A stretch of DNA of 64,000 bases. Source: Isoetes taiwanensis. Taxonomy: Eukaryota; Streptophyta; Lycopodiopsida; Isoetales; Isoetaceae. Below are positions 21,251 to 32,800 of the stretch, one piece after another (the stretch's first letter is position 1; each line of letters begins with the position of its first letter). A program made the position numbers and the translations under genes. The notes under the pieces are model-generated. The model was given only the letters and a program-made list of their open reading frames with translations, was not told where the DNA came from and did no database searches. The DNA lies in assembly GCA_021234155.1 (NCBI GenBank), contig JAJEKV010000080.1, positions 1,660,182 to 1,724,181 on the forward strand. Reading direction: 5' to 3'.

Positions 21251-22552
21251 TGGTCAGCGTATGCACTTCCGCATCAGGAGATCAGCGTATGCACTTCCGC
21301 ATCAGGAGATGCACAAAATGATTTGAAACGTTTAAACCTATCAAACCTATGCCCTAGGGCTCAAGCTTGAAATGGGATGGAGATTACTTTTTAACTTTGC
21401 ATTCCTCTGCCCTGATTAATAAATAGTGCATAGAGATATGAGATGACCGTAGAAATAAAGCCTAAGAATAGCTGCATGTTGTTAGCAAAGATAAAGAAAC
21501 AAAATTCTAAAATATGAAACATATCTTGATTAATTGATGACAATTTATGCACAATTAAAAATTGGAATAAGAATTATTGATAGCTTCCAAGAACGGCTGC
21601 CTTTGAGAGTTCAATTCTTAATTCGCTAAAAGAGCTCCTGCCTGCCATGGTAGTTCCCTAAGCCGACGGAATATTCTATGCTTTGTTTTCCAGACAACAG
21701 GGATTTGAATCCTGCTCTCAGCACCAATTACCACTTCAAGAAAATGCCACTTTTCCAGAACTTTGTTGCTTACCTCTGCCTTTTATAAGATGCAATGTGC
21801 TAAAGAACATTTGCAGTTCTATGCTAAAGAACATTTGCAGTTCTTACTTACCTGAACATAACCAATGCCTTTTTTTTTTTTATCTTGAAGAAGATTGTAG
21901 ACCTCATTTCTGGTTGTGAGCATGCTTTCATTCTCAAAGCCTGAAAGAAATAGCTTCCTAAATGCTTAATGCCCTAGATCAGCTGTAAAACAACGAAGCA
22001 AAGGGGGGATTGATGAGGGTGTACACAAAAGGCCATACCTGTTTGCAGCCCTCGCAGCAGGATAGAGATGTGCCAGCGTGAACAGAATTTTATGCAGGCA
22101 TAATACAAAGCTTTCTTCCTTTCAACTTTGAGAAAGCTATGACCTGGTGAACAATCGCATTAACTTAAAGAGAGAAGACTCTTTTGGTTTATCACGGTCT
22201 AACTAAGAATCCAACAACGCTATCAGACAAAGGACAGACATAAATAGAATGTTGGCTGGTTCCATTTTCAAACTCTAGAAAGTCAAACAAACAGATGACA
22301 AAAGAAAATACAAAGATTGAATGTTCTTTCATGACTCAAGTTATGATAATACACCTGAAAACTCATTTGCAGTAGTAAATAAGCATCTTTAATCATTCCT
22401 AATTAAGTACAGATAAATAAAATTGCAACAACAGAAAAGACTTGTGATACCCATGGCAGAAAATACTCCGTTGCAGAAAACAATCTGTTGTAGGCGATAT
22501 ACCCATGGCAGAAAATACTCCGTTGCATAAAACAATCTGTTGTAGGCGAAAA
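21251..22552. repeat. Three short perfect or near-perfect tandem duplications
   Basis: Inside the TIR element: a 28-bp unit twice near 21254-21309 (CAGCGTATGCACTTCCGC), a 23-bp unit twice near 21797-21843 (GCTAAAGAACATTTGCAGTT), and a 52-bp unit twice at 22449-22552 (CCATGGCAGAAAATACTCCG). The near-identity of the copies suggests recent origin. Confidence 0.8.
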
Positions 22553-22559
22553 TCCACGA

Positions 22560-22680
22560 TGAAAAATGGGACCTCTGCTAGTGTCAGAATTGGTCCAAAA
22601 CATAGAAACGTGAGAGAGCCGTAAGTTTTGAAAAGATCAAAGAGTGCATGATGAGGAAGGGCAAGGCACCAGACATATCC
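22560..22680 (-). pseudogene. Captured cytochrome P450 fragment
   Basis: On the minus strand one frame reads LPHHALFDLFKTYGSLTFLC followed by FGPILTLAEVPFF. This is the conserved block after the proline-rich hinge in plant class-A (CYP71-clan) P450s, where LPHRALADLSKTYGPLM-type sequences occur. Only about 40 residues match; no oxygen-binding helix or haem loop is present. It lies in the non-autonomous TIR element, so it is most likely captured. Family match is from memory. Confidence 0.6.
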
Positions 22681-23129
22681 CTTCCATCTGTTGTGCGTTA
22701 ACTGCGACATGGCATGGCAAACCATATCCAAAGCATGCCAAAGACATGGAAAATCCAGAAGCAAACTCGGCCGATGTAGCAGACTCGGCTTAAAGATTTC
22801 GAAACAGCATTGTATGTCTGGCCATTGGATCTAGAGCAACCACTGTTCCACTGTTTTACATGAGCTGTGTATGAAGTGAAGGAGCAACCACTGTTCCAGC
22901 TAAAATCCTCCAGACGAAAACGGGAGCTACATGAAAACGTGCAGGATATCTCAGAACCCCCCTAAATGTCAAAATTAGGGTTAGGGTTTCGTTGACGACA
23001 TACTTACCCAATAACATTATAATATAAAGATATTGAAGCTGCACAATGGAATGCCTTCAGTTTTGAAGGTTTGGCTGCTAATGTTTGCCATTCAAGGAGC
23101 AAAAGCTCCACTACGTGCTTCCTAGTATC

Positions 23130-23280
23130 ATTAGCTAATGTATAAAAGAGGTGGGGAATAGTCCCTTCGCATGAAGGGTTCACACGTCACTTATGGGGTA
23201 TGGTTGATCTGAGGTTCGATTCCTTGGCCCCAAAGTGTAGGATGTTGATTGCAAAACCCATGCCATGTCAAATTATAAAT
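23130..23280 (+). repeat. Possible SINE head with tRNA-type B box
   Basis: GGTTCGATTCC near 23213-23223 matches the polymerase III B-box consensus and is followed by TTGGCCCCA, which could pair with GTGGGGA near 23152 like an acceptor stem. A clear A box was not found. Two related B-box-like words occur on the minus strand near 16095 (inside the Pack-MULE) and 21712. Confidence 0.35.
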
Positions 23281-24020
23281 GGAAAGTATTTGATGATTTA
23301 TCAAATAAATCAATACATGTAAAGCTACATTATAACGAGGTGTTAATTAACTAACTTGAAATGTCTTGAACAAGAAAACACTAGTGATTATGAATGCCAC
23401 TACATGTAAAGCTGTAATATAATAAGGTGTTATAATAAAATAATTTGGAATGCTTTGATGAACAAAACACTAGTGATTTATAACTTTAACCAAGTTAAAT
23501 AGACATTAAGAAGCTAGTGTATTCTACTACTAAACCATTTATGGTTTCAAAATAGACATTAAGAAGCTGCGTTTTACTAGTAAACTATTTATGGTTTCAA
23601 TGCACTATACATGAAAGGTTGTGGACCACCAACCAATGGTGACTTATGAATCGATATTCAAGCTTACCACAACATTTAGTCGTGATAGTTTAACATTTAA
23701 GAATCACTTTTACAAACTACATACATGAAGTGTTATGTTAAACTATATCTACTAAACATATTAAAAAACAACCATATTGAACACCACATACGAACCACCT
23801 ATAATTACAATGTCAAATACCACATTCATAAACCATTTACATGAAAAGCTACATTAAACTATAGTTATTAAACATGTCCAAAAACCACCTTAACGAACAC
23901 CCTATGCAGACCTCGTACTTTAGCCATATATGGTTTTTAATGATATCAACCCACTTACATGTATTGGTTTTGGAGAATGGTTTTATGGTCATAAACATGA
24001 GAAAAACCATGTAGTGTTTT
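23281..24020. repeat. AT-rich DNA with diverged local duplications
   Basis: Words such as ACATGTAAAGCTACATTATA (near 23319 and again diverged near 23401, 23840) and AATAGACATTAAGAAGCT (near 23497 and 23552, period about 55) recur. No coding similarity is seen. Confidence 0.55.
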
Positions 24021-24034
24021 AATTTTGGTTGCCT

Positions 24035-25140
24035 TGAGAGACACAAAACCGGCCGACTACCAGAGAACTTCCTTAGCTAGAAGCCCATCCGCCGAGAAAC
24101 CTCCAAGTGTTGAGACGGGTCACAAAGCACGTAGCGAGAGTGGGAGGAAGAGGAGGGCCAACGACCATGGACGTGAGCAACCATGTGGAACTCTCCGAGT
24201 CGCAGCCGAGGCACCGCCCCGACGAGTAGAATGTGTACCATATGGGGATGAATCCAAGCCGATAGCGAGAAGACGACAACTCCACCCTAAGCGCACAGTC
24301 GGATAGGATAAGGGGCGCAGAGAGGAGGGAGAGGCCGCCTAAAGGAGAAACGCGGAGATGATAAGTACCCGTAGAAATTAGACGCTGGAGAATAGTCATT
24401 GGACATGTGAGCAACGGCAAATGAACTAAAGTACTCGTATGACCATGGGCAAGTTGGTCTCGTTTGGAAGGGCAGATAAGAATATCAACAAGAGACAAGG
24501 AAACGGAGAGATCGTACTAGTGGAGTGCGAGGGCCTCGGAGATGCGCAAAAAAGCTGCAAAGAAAAGCACGATGAGGGCCGCGCGAGCCAGAGAGGGAAA
24601 TGGGGCTCTGGGATGCGCGAAATGAAGAACAATAGAGCGTACATGCCGAGGCAGAAGGGGAAGAAAGGTGCAGGGGGGTGGGCTTGACGAGAGGTAGATT
24701 GACGAGCCAAGGACAGTAGAGGTAAAATAGCGGGGATTGGAAAAAATGTTTGACGAAAAAGGATATTGCTGCCGAGGCCGAAGTAATCGATGAGGAAGAC
24801 ATACCAGGATGATGAAGAGAGGCGAAAAAGGCCGGGACGACGAAGGGGGAAGCAAGGAGATATGAAACAGAATGTAGACGGCATCAAGCAACAAAGCGGC
24901 GAAACATAGTTATGGAAGCCGTGAGGGTGGATGGGGCGCGGGAGGAAAACACCAAAGGGGAAGTGGAGGAGGAACAAGGGGACCTCCTGGGGGGTAAAGA
25001 AGCGAGAGGTAGCTGCCACAAGACAACATAAAACCAAGTTAAAGTTAATTAAATTGACAACGAAAAACATCAAGAGTCACATGACGTCGACACCCCGGAA
25101 AAGGGGGCCAATCTATAAGCCAAATAAAGGAAGATGAAGA
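24035..25140 (-). repeat. Inverted copy of the 27-kb repeat plus purine-rich tract
   Basis: Bases 24038-24200 are the diverged reverse complement of about 27130-27290, including CGGCCGACTACCAGAGAACT. The rest, 24200-25140, is strongly purine-rich on the plus strand with long spurious frames on both strands (for example 24426-25073 minus). Their composition follows the purine bias and no domain is visible, so I do not call genes here. Confidence 0.65.
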
Positions 25141-25600
25141 TCAAGACTGCTAAGGTGAGAGTGGAATTCATGAGGGTAGCAATATGGTTCATTTATCATG
25201 TCCATTACTTTTTTTGCTCTAGTATTTCAGACCCTACATATGGCCCTAGCTTTATTCATACAAGTCACTTTACCTAGTCATTGTATTTTCATTTGTCCTT
25301 TTCTACTATCCAGCTCACCTCCTTGCACTCCACCCTGACCTTGGCACTTTTGACCTCCATCGTCTCCTTTTCATTGGCCATAACCTTACCTTTGACTACT
25401 TAAGCCTCATTTTTGCTCGATTTACGACGATTCACATTAACCTTAATCTCAATTTTTCATCTTAACCTTGCTCTTGTTTGTGCTAACATGTTTACAACCT
25501 CTTCCTCAATCTCGTCCCTCGTTTGTAAGCGTATTATTCAGTTTGGGGCATTTGTCATGGCTTTAGGCATGTGGTATTATTTTTCTTATGACATCAACAC
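25141..25600. other. Pyrimidine-rich spacer, nothing recognised
   Basis: C/T-rich sequence between the purine-rich tract and the 378-bp tandem repeat. No gene, promoter or element end is recognised. Confidence 0.4.
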
Positions 25601-25636
25601 CCATTCCTACGTTGCTAACCTGCACCAGACCTAAAC

Positions 25637-26950
25637 CTTCCTTCTTGACTTTCCTCTTAATTTGTGCTGGCATATCTGCCACTTCTACCTCAATCTCCTC
25701 CCTTATTCATCGCACACATCTCCTATTTGGCAAGTTGCAGTTTGGCGTCATGTTCTTGAAGTTCTTCTGTACAGTTGCATTTTTGTGACATGGGTTTCTA
25801 TTGGATCATTTCTATTTTTGATGCTTATCTTTCTCTAGATGTGGAGTATATTGAGTTATTGTGCATGAGGTATTATCTTTGGAGCATTCTAATGCATGGT
25901 GCTATCCTGCCTAATTCTAGTTGTCTTGGGGAATTCATTTCTAGCGGGCTGTTGCGATCTTTTTTCACTGTACATTGTGTTATCCTTGTGCATTGTGCTA
26001 TCATTATACATCATTTGCCGTGGAATTCATTTCTAGCTAGCCGTTGAGATCTTTTTTCACAGTGGATTGTGCTATCATTGTGCATTGTGCTATCATTATA
26101 CATCATATTTGCTATTTAGCTATGTCTGAATGTGCCAAATATTGCGTTTGGCACTCCATTGCAATTTTGTGACATCGGTTTCTATTGGACCATTTTTTAT
26201 TTTTGATGTTATCTTTCTCTGAATGTGGAGTATCTTGAGTCGTTGTGCATATTATCTTGGGCGCATTCTAATTTTTGTGCTCATCTCAACTAAACCTTCC
26301 TTCTAGACTTTCCTCTTAATTTGTGCTGACATATCTGCCCCTTCTACCTCAATCTCCTCCTCCCTCATTCATCGCACACATATCCTATTTGGCAAGTTGC
26401 AGTTTGGCGTCATGTTCTTGAAGTTCTTCTGTACAGTTTACGTTTTTCCAGCACTATCATTATACATCATTTGCATATTTGCTCTTTAGATGTGTCTGGA
26501 TGTGCCAAATATTGCGTTTGGCACTCCATTGCAATTTTGTGACATGGGTTTCTATTGGATCATTTTTATTTTTGATGCTTATCTTTCTCTAGATGTGGCG
26601 TATATTGAGTTATTGTCCATGAGGTATTATCTTGGGCGCATTCTAATTTTGTGCAGGGTGCTAGTCCTGCCTAATTCTAGTTGTCTTGGGGAATTCATTT
26701 CTAGCTGGTTGTTGAGATCTTTTTTCACTGTACATTGTGCTCTCATTGTGCATTGTGCATTGTGTTATCATTAGGCATCATTTGCCGGGGAATTCATTTC
26801 TAGCTAGCTATTGAGCTCTTTTTTCGCAGCGCATTGTGCTATCATTATACATCATATTTGCTATTTGGCTATGCCTGGATATGCCAAATATTGCGTTTGG
26901 CACTCCATTGCAATTTTGTGACATGGGTTTCTATTGGACCATTTTTTGTG
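25637..26950 (+). repeat. Tandem repeat, about 375-380-bp unit
   Basis: The marker TGTGACATGGGTTTCTATTG, with small changes, recurs near 25787, 26168, 26538 and 26918, giving spacings of about 381, 370 and 380. The word GCCAAATATTGCGTTTGGCA recurs near 26135, 26505 and 26884. Units differ by indels and substitutions, and CATTGTGCTATCATT is repeated inside units. No coding role is evident. It adjoins the hairpin array and may belong to the same family. Confidence 0.75.
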
Positions 26951-26954
26951 GGTG

Positions 26955-28190
26955 GTGCTGTTTATTTCCACCCTGATGGTGACGCAAATTTCTATTTATC
27001 ATGTTTTTTCTTCCACCCGCTGGGTGACGCTTTTTCTCCACCCTCCGGGTGAACTATCTTCTCTTTTTCATGTATTGTTGATTTTTCCTCATTACTAATC
27101 GCTCACATCGCTTGACGGTGCCTTCTATATGTTCCAATTCTTCTCGCGCTCACGGTCGCTGGCGCTCCTCTTCTTCTCACTCTCGCTACATGCTTCGTGA
27201 CCCGACTCAACACTTGGAGGTTTCGCAGCGGCTGGGCTTATAGTTTAGGAAGTTCTCTGGTAGTCGGCCGGTTTTGTGTCTCTTGCGAGTCCCTTCCCAG
27301 AATCGCATCGATCCGAGCCATCGGATCGTCATTCTGGGCAGGGATGAACCATTATATAAGGCGCTTCTCCATTCGGGACCGATTATCGACGTCTTCTCAC
27401 AGCAGCACTTCTTCCATTCTCGTTGCTTCCCTCCCTTCTCGCCCTGCTAGGTGGGGGCGCACCTCTCTTTTTCATCTATGTTGTAATTCATGCACTCTTT
27501 GTTGGTGTCAACCTTGGGTGTTGCTATAATAATATTTTTTCTTTTTCATCGGCATCATGCCGCATTATTCTCTACCTGTGGGTGATGCTGTTTATTTCCA
27601 CCTCGAGGGTGACGTATATTTCTTTTCACATGATTGTTCTCCACCCGTTGGGTGACGCTTTTCTCCACCCTACGGGTGATGCTATCCCCACCTGCGGGTG
27701 ATGCTGTTTATTTCCACCTCGAGGGTGACGCATATTTCTTTTCACATGTTTGTTCTCCACCCATTGGGTGACGCTTTTCTCCACCCTACGGGTGCTGCTA
27801 TCTCCTTTTTTGCTATGTTCTTCTTCATATGTTTTTATCGTTGGGGGCTTGTTGTTGTGCGGCTTGCCTCGTTACTGCCATGCATGTTTGATTTTCTCTA
27901 ATTTTTTCGGCATCATGCCGCATTATTCTCCACCGGCGAGTGATGCTGTTTATTTCCACCTTGAGGGTGATGCATATCTCTTTTCACATGGTTGTTCTTC
28001 ACCCATGGGATGACGCTCTTCTCCACCCTATGGGTGATGCTATATCTGTATATTTTTCCACCCATTGGGTGATGCTGGATGATTTCCACCTGTTGGTGAT
28101 GCTAGATGATTTCCACCTGTTGGTGATGCTATTTTTCTTTCCACCTGTTGGTGATGCTATTTTTCTTTTTCCACCTCTCGGTGATGTTTT
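26955..28190 (+). repeat. Array of short CACC-GGTG hairpins
   Basis: About 19 dyads of the form TCCACCC-loop-GGGTGAYGC are spaced roughly 25 or 43 bases apart. The stem (CACC with GGTG, often five pairs) is conserved while the two to five loop bases vary: CGTT, TACG, CATT, CTGTT and others. Clusters lie at 26961-27055, 27593-27800 and 27929-28185. Eight related dyads occur in inverted orientation at 5100-5310. Between clusters, 27305-27410 carries a TATATAAGG promoter-like stretch shared with 4570-4665. Function unknown. Confidence 0.75.
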
Positions 28191-28690
28191 CTATTTCTAT
28201 ATATGTTTGTTTACGGTTTCTAACGTCTAATGGGTGTTTTTGCTTTTTGGGGACTTCTTTCTTAGGAGGTGCTTGCCTACCATGGTTGTACCTATTTTCT
28301 TAACGTTTAACGGGTACTTTCTAGGCATTTCTCCCTTTTTCCAGGTTTCACACATTCCATGGCGTGGATGCGCATTTGGGCTGGCTTCACCAATTTCCTA
28401 CCTTGCTCTTCAAGGCATCCTCGAGGCCATTGGCGACCATTTCTTATTAGGGTTTTCCTCGAAAACCTGAAAGGGCGGGGTTTTTTATCCCGATGAGAAG
28501 TTGTCGCCATTGTCCTCTCTCTTGCCTTTGCATATTTTCCTATTTCATTATGGGGTAGCTAGACATTGTTCCTATGGTCAGCTCCCCATTCAGATTTTAC
28601 CACACATTGTATACTGTTGCTAGATGAATGACAAGCCTATCGGCCGGTTTTGTGTCTCTTGCGAGTCCCTTCCCAGAATTGGAACGAAAT
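27265..28690 (+). repeat. Repeat unit bounded by a 35-bp direct repeat
   Basis: CGGCCGGTTTTGTGTCTCTT followed by GCGAGTCCCTTCCCAGAAT occurs at about 27265-27303 and again at about 28640-28678, some 1.37 kb apart. A third, inverted, version lies near 24038-24056. This could be an LTR-like or tandem-unit boundary. The enclosed sequence includes the hairpin clusters and the stretch pairing with 4665-5045. No ORF with a domain is present. Confidence 0.6.
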
Positions 28691-29463
28691 TTTGTCTACA
28701 ACGAATTGTAATTGGAAATTATTTGATATGGTTAATTGCAGGCATTCCAGTCTCGTGCCACAGCTCATCTGGAAATACTGCAACAAATTCGGTTAATATT
28801 AGTTCATGAACAATTATTGCAATTGAAGGATGCCATAGATAATTTGCAGCCTTTCCTAGCGCATGCATTTAGGTAGTCATCATTTGCACATGGACATGTT
28901 CAATTTGCAAAAAAACTTCATTCCTGCTTGGTAGTATTAGCCCGCACATATCCTTCTATAGGAGAATTGCTGAAACTATTGATAGACTACATTCAATATT
29001 ACTCACTTGAGTCGCCACAGCTATGTGACTATTACCAGAGTTAGAACAGGTACAAATAGTCTACGTTTTTTGCTTAAGCAATTTAGATGCTAGTAAAAAA
29101 AAACAAGGTGCTACGCACGGAGGGTTGCCCTCCGTGACCCGAGGGTGAAGTGGCTTAAATCATACTTCAGAGTCAATGTTTTCAACAAGAATTTCACCCT
29201 TGATTCCTAAAATATTATTCTAGTTTTGGAAAGGGTCAGAGTCCTATCTTGTTATTCCATATGTCAACATTGCTTTGAGCACATACAATATTTTATTCAA
29301 CTCAATGTCTCAACCTCAACCATTTAAGGCGATTAAAAGTAATGACAAACAAAGCTTTTTGACGTAAGTATGCACATTCGAGTTAACATCATTTGGGTTC
29401 AAATTGTCTGTTTGAGATGTTGCTCTATTAATGCTTTCAATTCCAAACACTGATTTTGTATTG
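28691..29463. other. Unannotated DNA with one strong hairpin
   Basis: No gene is recognised. A perfect nine-base-pair hairpin (CACGGAGGG, loop TTG, CCCTCCGTG) lies at 29116-29136 downstream of a short A tract. Its role is unknown. Confidence 0.45.
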
Positions 29464-29604
29464 AATATGTAGCACAATAACAGGGGGTTAGTTTTAGATT
29501 TTTATACGTTTTTTCACATGGTTTTTCTATGATTTCGTTGTTGTATTCGTTGAGGTGTACTAAATAGTATTTCTAGAGTGCACCCTTTATGGGCCGTTGA
29601 TTTT
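29464..29604. repeat. Inverted repeat copy, partner at 2-142
   Basis: This is the reverse complement of the first 142 bases of the window with almost no change. It lies just before the TGCATG microsatellite. Confidence 0.85.
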
Positions 29605-29639
29605 CGTTGGTTGGAACAATCCGAGGGTTGTTGTCTTTC

Positions 29640-29836
29640 TCTGCATGTGTTTGTGCATGAACACTGCGCATGTGTATGCATGTGCATGTGCACATGCATG
29701 TGCATGTGTGTGCATGTGCACGTTCATGTGCATGTGCATGTGCATGTATATGCATGTGCATATGTATTGTGCATGTGCAAGTGCAAATGCAAGTGCATGT
29801 GCATGTGTGTGCATGTGTGCATATGCATGTGTACTT
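29640..29836. repeat. TGCATG/TGTGCA microsatellite
   Basis: About 200 bases are built from GCATGT and GTGCAT words with scattered changes. The Cys/His-rich peptides in its frames (both strands) are artefacts of the hexamer and are not genes. Confidence 0.9.
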
Positions 29837-32800
29837 GCCCTCTTTGATTCTTATTGCCGGAGTGGATTTTACTACCACGAGATGGATTTTTTGCTCACAC
29901 TTACAAAGGTATTTGTTTCTTAATGTTTCTTCAGTTAGCATAATGTTTTCTTTTACAAGGTATTGGTTTCCTGATTCTACAATGTAGTGCTGCAAAATCC
30001 CCTTTTGTTTCCTTCCTAATATTTGCTGCAGATTCAAGTTTAGGCCCTCTGTTTCCTTCCAACTCTTGGATATTCCTGGCTGCCGGATTGTTCATAGCAG
30101 CCAGCCTTTAGCTTCAATCAACAAATGGATTCTTATGCACAGAACAGGCGGATTATTCCACGCCCTTTTCCATGTCACGCAAATCAGTCAAACAGTGGCC
30201 ACAAGAATGCATTTATATTGTAGGTTTGGAACTTTAATCGAACCATAAGATGAATCATGTATTACCTTTAAGCTAGAGATGGAGCATCCAAAATCATATG
30301 GATTGATAAACAATGGTGTCATTGTGAAAAAGAAATAGTTGTAGCGGAAGTAACAATATGTAACATAAATAACAGGGGGTTTTCTTTGTGTTGCAAACTT
30401 TATGACTTTCAGAATAATGGGATCAATCTGCTCTATCTTTATGGTAACTTTTACTTATGTTCTATTTGTTTTATTGTGATCAAATTCAAAAGCTACAGGT
30501 GATGAAAGCCTCAAATGAATTCTAGTTTTTTCCTGGTCTGAATTCTAAATTTTTTTGTCGCGACCGGGAGGGGGTGACGCCCCTAAGGCCCTGAAGGGGC
30601 CAAATTTTTTTTTTGGCAACACAAACCATTAACATCCAACATATAAAAATTAAACCCCCCAACACATAACAACCAACACATAACAACCATTGACATTAAC
30701 AACCAACATATAACTACCATTGACATTAATTAACACAACCATTGAGTCCAACACATTTAAATTAAAATCCCCCTTAAACCCCCTTTGGTTTGGGTGCATA
30801 TTCACACGGGGGGTGTGAATATATTGTTGCCATCATGGCAATGATATGTATTTAAATTTATGGCATTAACAAAATAATTTGATCAAACTGTGCTTGTCTC
30901 AATCATTATGTTGTATAGACCGCATGACATGAACTTGTAGCCTATGCTTGCGTAAACAAATTTTGCTTAGTTTTTCACTATGTGGTTAAAACTCTTACAT
31001 GGTTCCTAAAAAGATTAAGGCAGGCCGCCTCCTTGCCCAGATGCCCTCTTGGTTGAGGCTCAAACATAGAATTAACAATTGGGTGATTAACATAGAATTA
31101 ACAATTGGGTGATTAAGCTTTTCAAAACATCTATTCCACTCAATTCTATAAATTGAAAGGGTTGCATAGTGAATCACCATTTGTAACCTGTTGTAGTTGT
31201 TGGCGATTATCTTTTTTTGATATATTGCAAAAACTTTGCCCTAGATTACATGAATTTCAGAAGTCTTGCTCACGAAAGTTTCAAGTTGGCAAAACTTGTT
31301 CCTGACCATTTGAATCTGAGAAATTTTTGCCTGGGTTATTTAAATTTGAGAAATATGGCGCTGGATCATTTGATATGTATAAACTTGCTAGGGTTCATTT
31401 CAATTTGACAAATTTTGCTCGGTTTCCTAACATGATGTTTCGATTGAAATCCAACACTGGGTGATGGTACGATATTAGGCAAATGGGTAGCTAAAAATCA
31501 AAGGAAGAAATGGCTGAGGTTGAAAAAATCCTAAAGAATTGGGCAAATCTCTGAGGTCCAAAGTAACACTGAGATAAACAAAGGGTAATCCGTTTCAACG
31601 GCTATGGCAGAGAAGATAGAAGGAAGAAATGGCTTGACTTAGCTCCGGAACAGTGATGGGCAAAGATAAACAAAGGGTAATCCGTTTCTGGCTTCCCATA
31701 GGCATAAATTTGATGAAAATAGCCACATGACCTGTGCCAAGAACAAAATAAACGGTAAAAACCCAAGCAGCTGCAAAATACCTAGCAATGTTTGGTGCAA
31801 AATACCCAGAAACTTGAAAGCATTTCGTATTGTGCTAGGCTAGAGCAAAGAAGAAGGACAAATGCCGGATTTAGGAAACCCCATCTGTGGGAAGAAACAA
31901 AACTGCAATACTATTTTTTATTGAAGAAGTGAAAAGCCTAAGAGCAATGCCAGAATCGAAACAAGTAAACCAGAGATGCAAATGCAAAAACAGTTTTGAG
32001 CACAAAAGCAGAGGATGCGCTTGCAAAAAACAGGGATATGAAAGTTCTGCTGGCAGGAAGTTAGCCGCGTCGCTCCACGAAACATATTCTGCCTTATAAA
32101 ATTGATGGATTTTAACAGTAATTTCAAGCAAATGTTTATTACTATTTCCAAATTTCACAGTTGTATATGTTGAATCATCACTAGATAGAATGGTCACAAT
32201 TTTTAATTACTTGAACATGCATAGATGCTTCTCTCGCTAAACCGCAATCAAGTATCTTAATCAACGTACCAAACCGTGATCTAAATTAACCCTCAAACTC
32301 GTGACATTACTTTCACTCGCCCATGCCTTGTTGCAAGTTTGCACCGTTTATTTCCGTGCTCAATCCAATCCATTTTACCTAGGTTTTTCACAAATTATCT
32401 GTCTTTTTGCCGTTAATTCAAATTGGCCATTTCGTAGGCAGTTATTAAAATTCCTCTGTTTCTAGGCGCAATTTTTTGTGAATGATGTTAAAGCCGCACA
32501 TTTCGACCATTAGGTCATTCAAACATAGCAGCTGCTAGTGCCACACAATACCTCTGTGAGCCCCAGTCTCTGGAAGCAACCTTTCCGACCGTTCAGATCG
32601 CAACTTTTTAAACGCATTCCCATGTAAAATTCAACCCATTCTACAGATCTTGAGCAAAATATTATAGATTTGGGAAAATTTCGATGAACTTGTTAGAACT
32701 TTATGATCTGAAGCAACAATCCCGAAGCAAAATCAATAGATTTTGAACCGTGGGCTTGTTAAACCAATTGGAAGGCACACCATTCCGTCTTGGTTTCAAC

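Larger units (their letters stand above)
20792..23026. mobile_element. Non-autonomous TIR element with telomere-like termini
   Basis: Left end 20792-20865 and right end 23026-22960 are inverted copies, about 65 bp well matched (shared core TTATTGGGTAAGTATGTCG and then ACCCTAACCCTAAT), with weaker inverted similarity to about 170 bp (TTCTGAGATATCC, then CACAGCTC). The telomere-like repeats are therefore part of the termini. The element is 2235 bp and has no transposase. It carries a P450 fragment on the minus strand and three small tandem duplications. The target duplication is unclear; ATTATA occurs at 20795-20800 and 23016-23021 if the termini are set slightly inward. Superfamily not assigned. 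Confidence 0.75.

Noticed and set aside
23140-23235. Functional tRNA gene
   Set aside because: The B box is good, but no A box, anticodon arm or complete cloverleaf could be drawn.
24426-25073. 215-codon minus-strand frame
   Set aside because: It follows a strong purine/pyrimidine strand bias, is hydrophobic and low in complexity, and overlaps open frames in other registers.
26955-28190. CRISPR-like array (regular repeats with variable spacers)
   Set aside because: The genome is a plant's; the repeats are 18-20-bp dyads with irregular spacing, related spacers and no cas genes.
29573-30037. Long Cys/His-rich frames over the microsatellite, superficially like metal-binding proteins
   Set aside because: They are direct translations of TGCATG/GTGCAT hexamers on both strands and end where the repeat ends.
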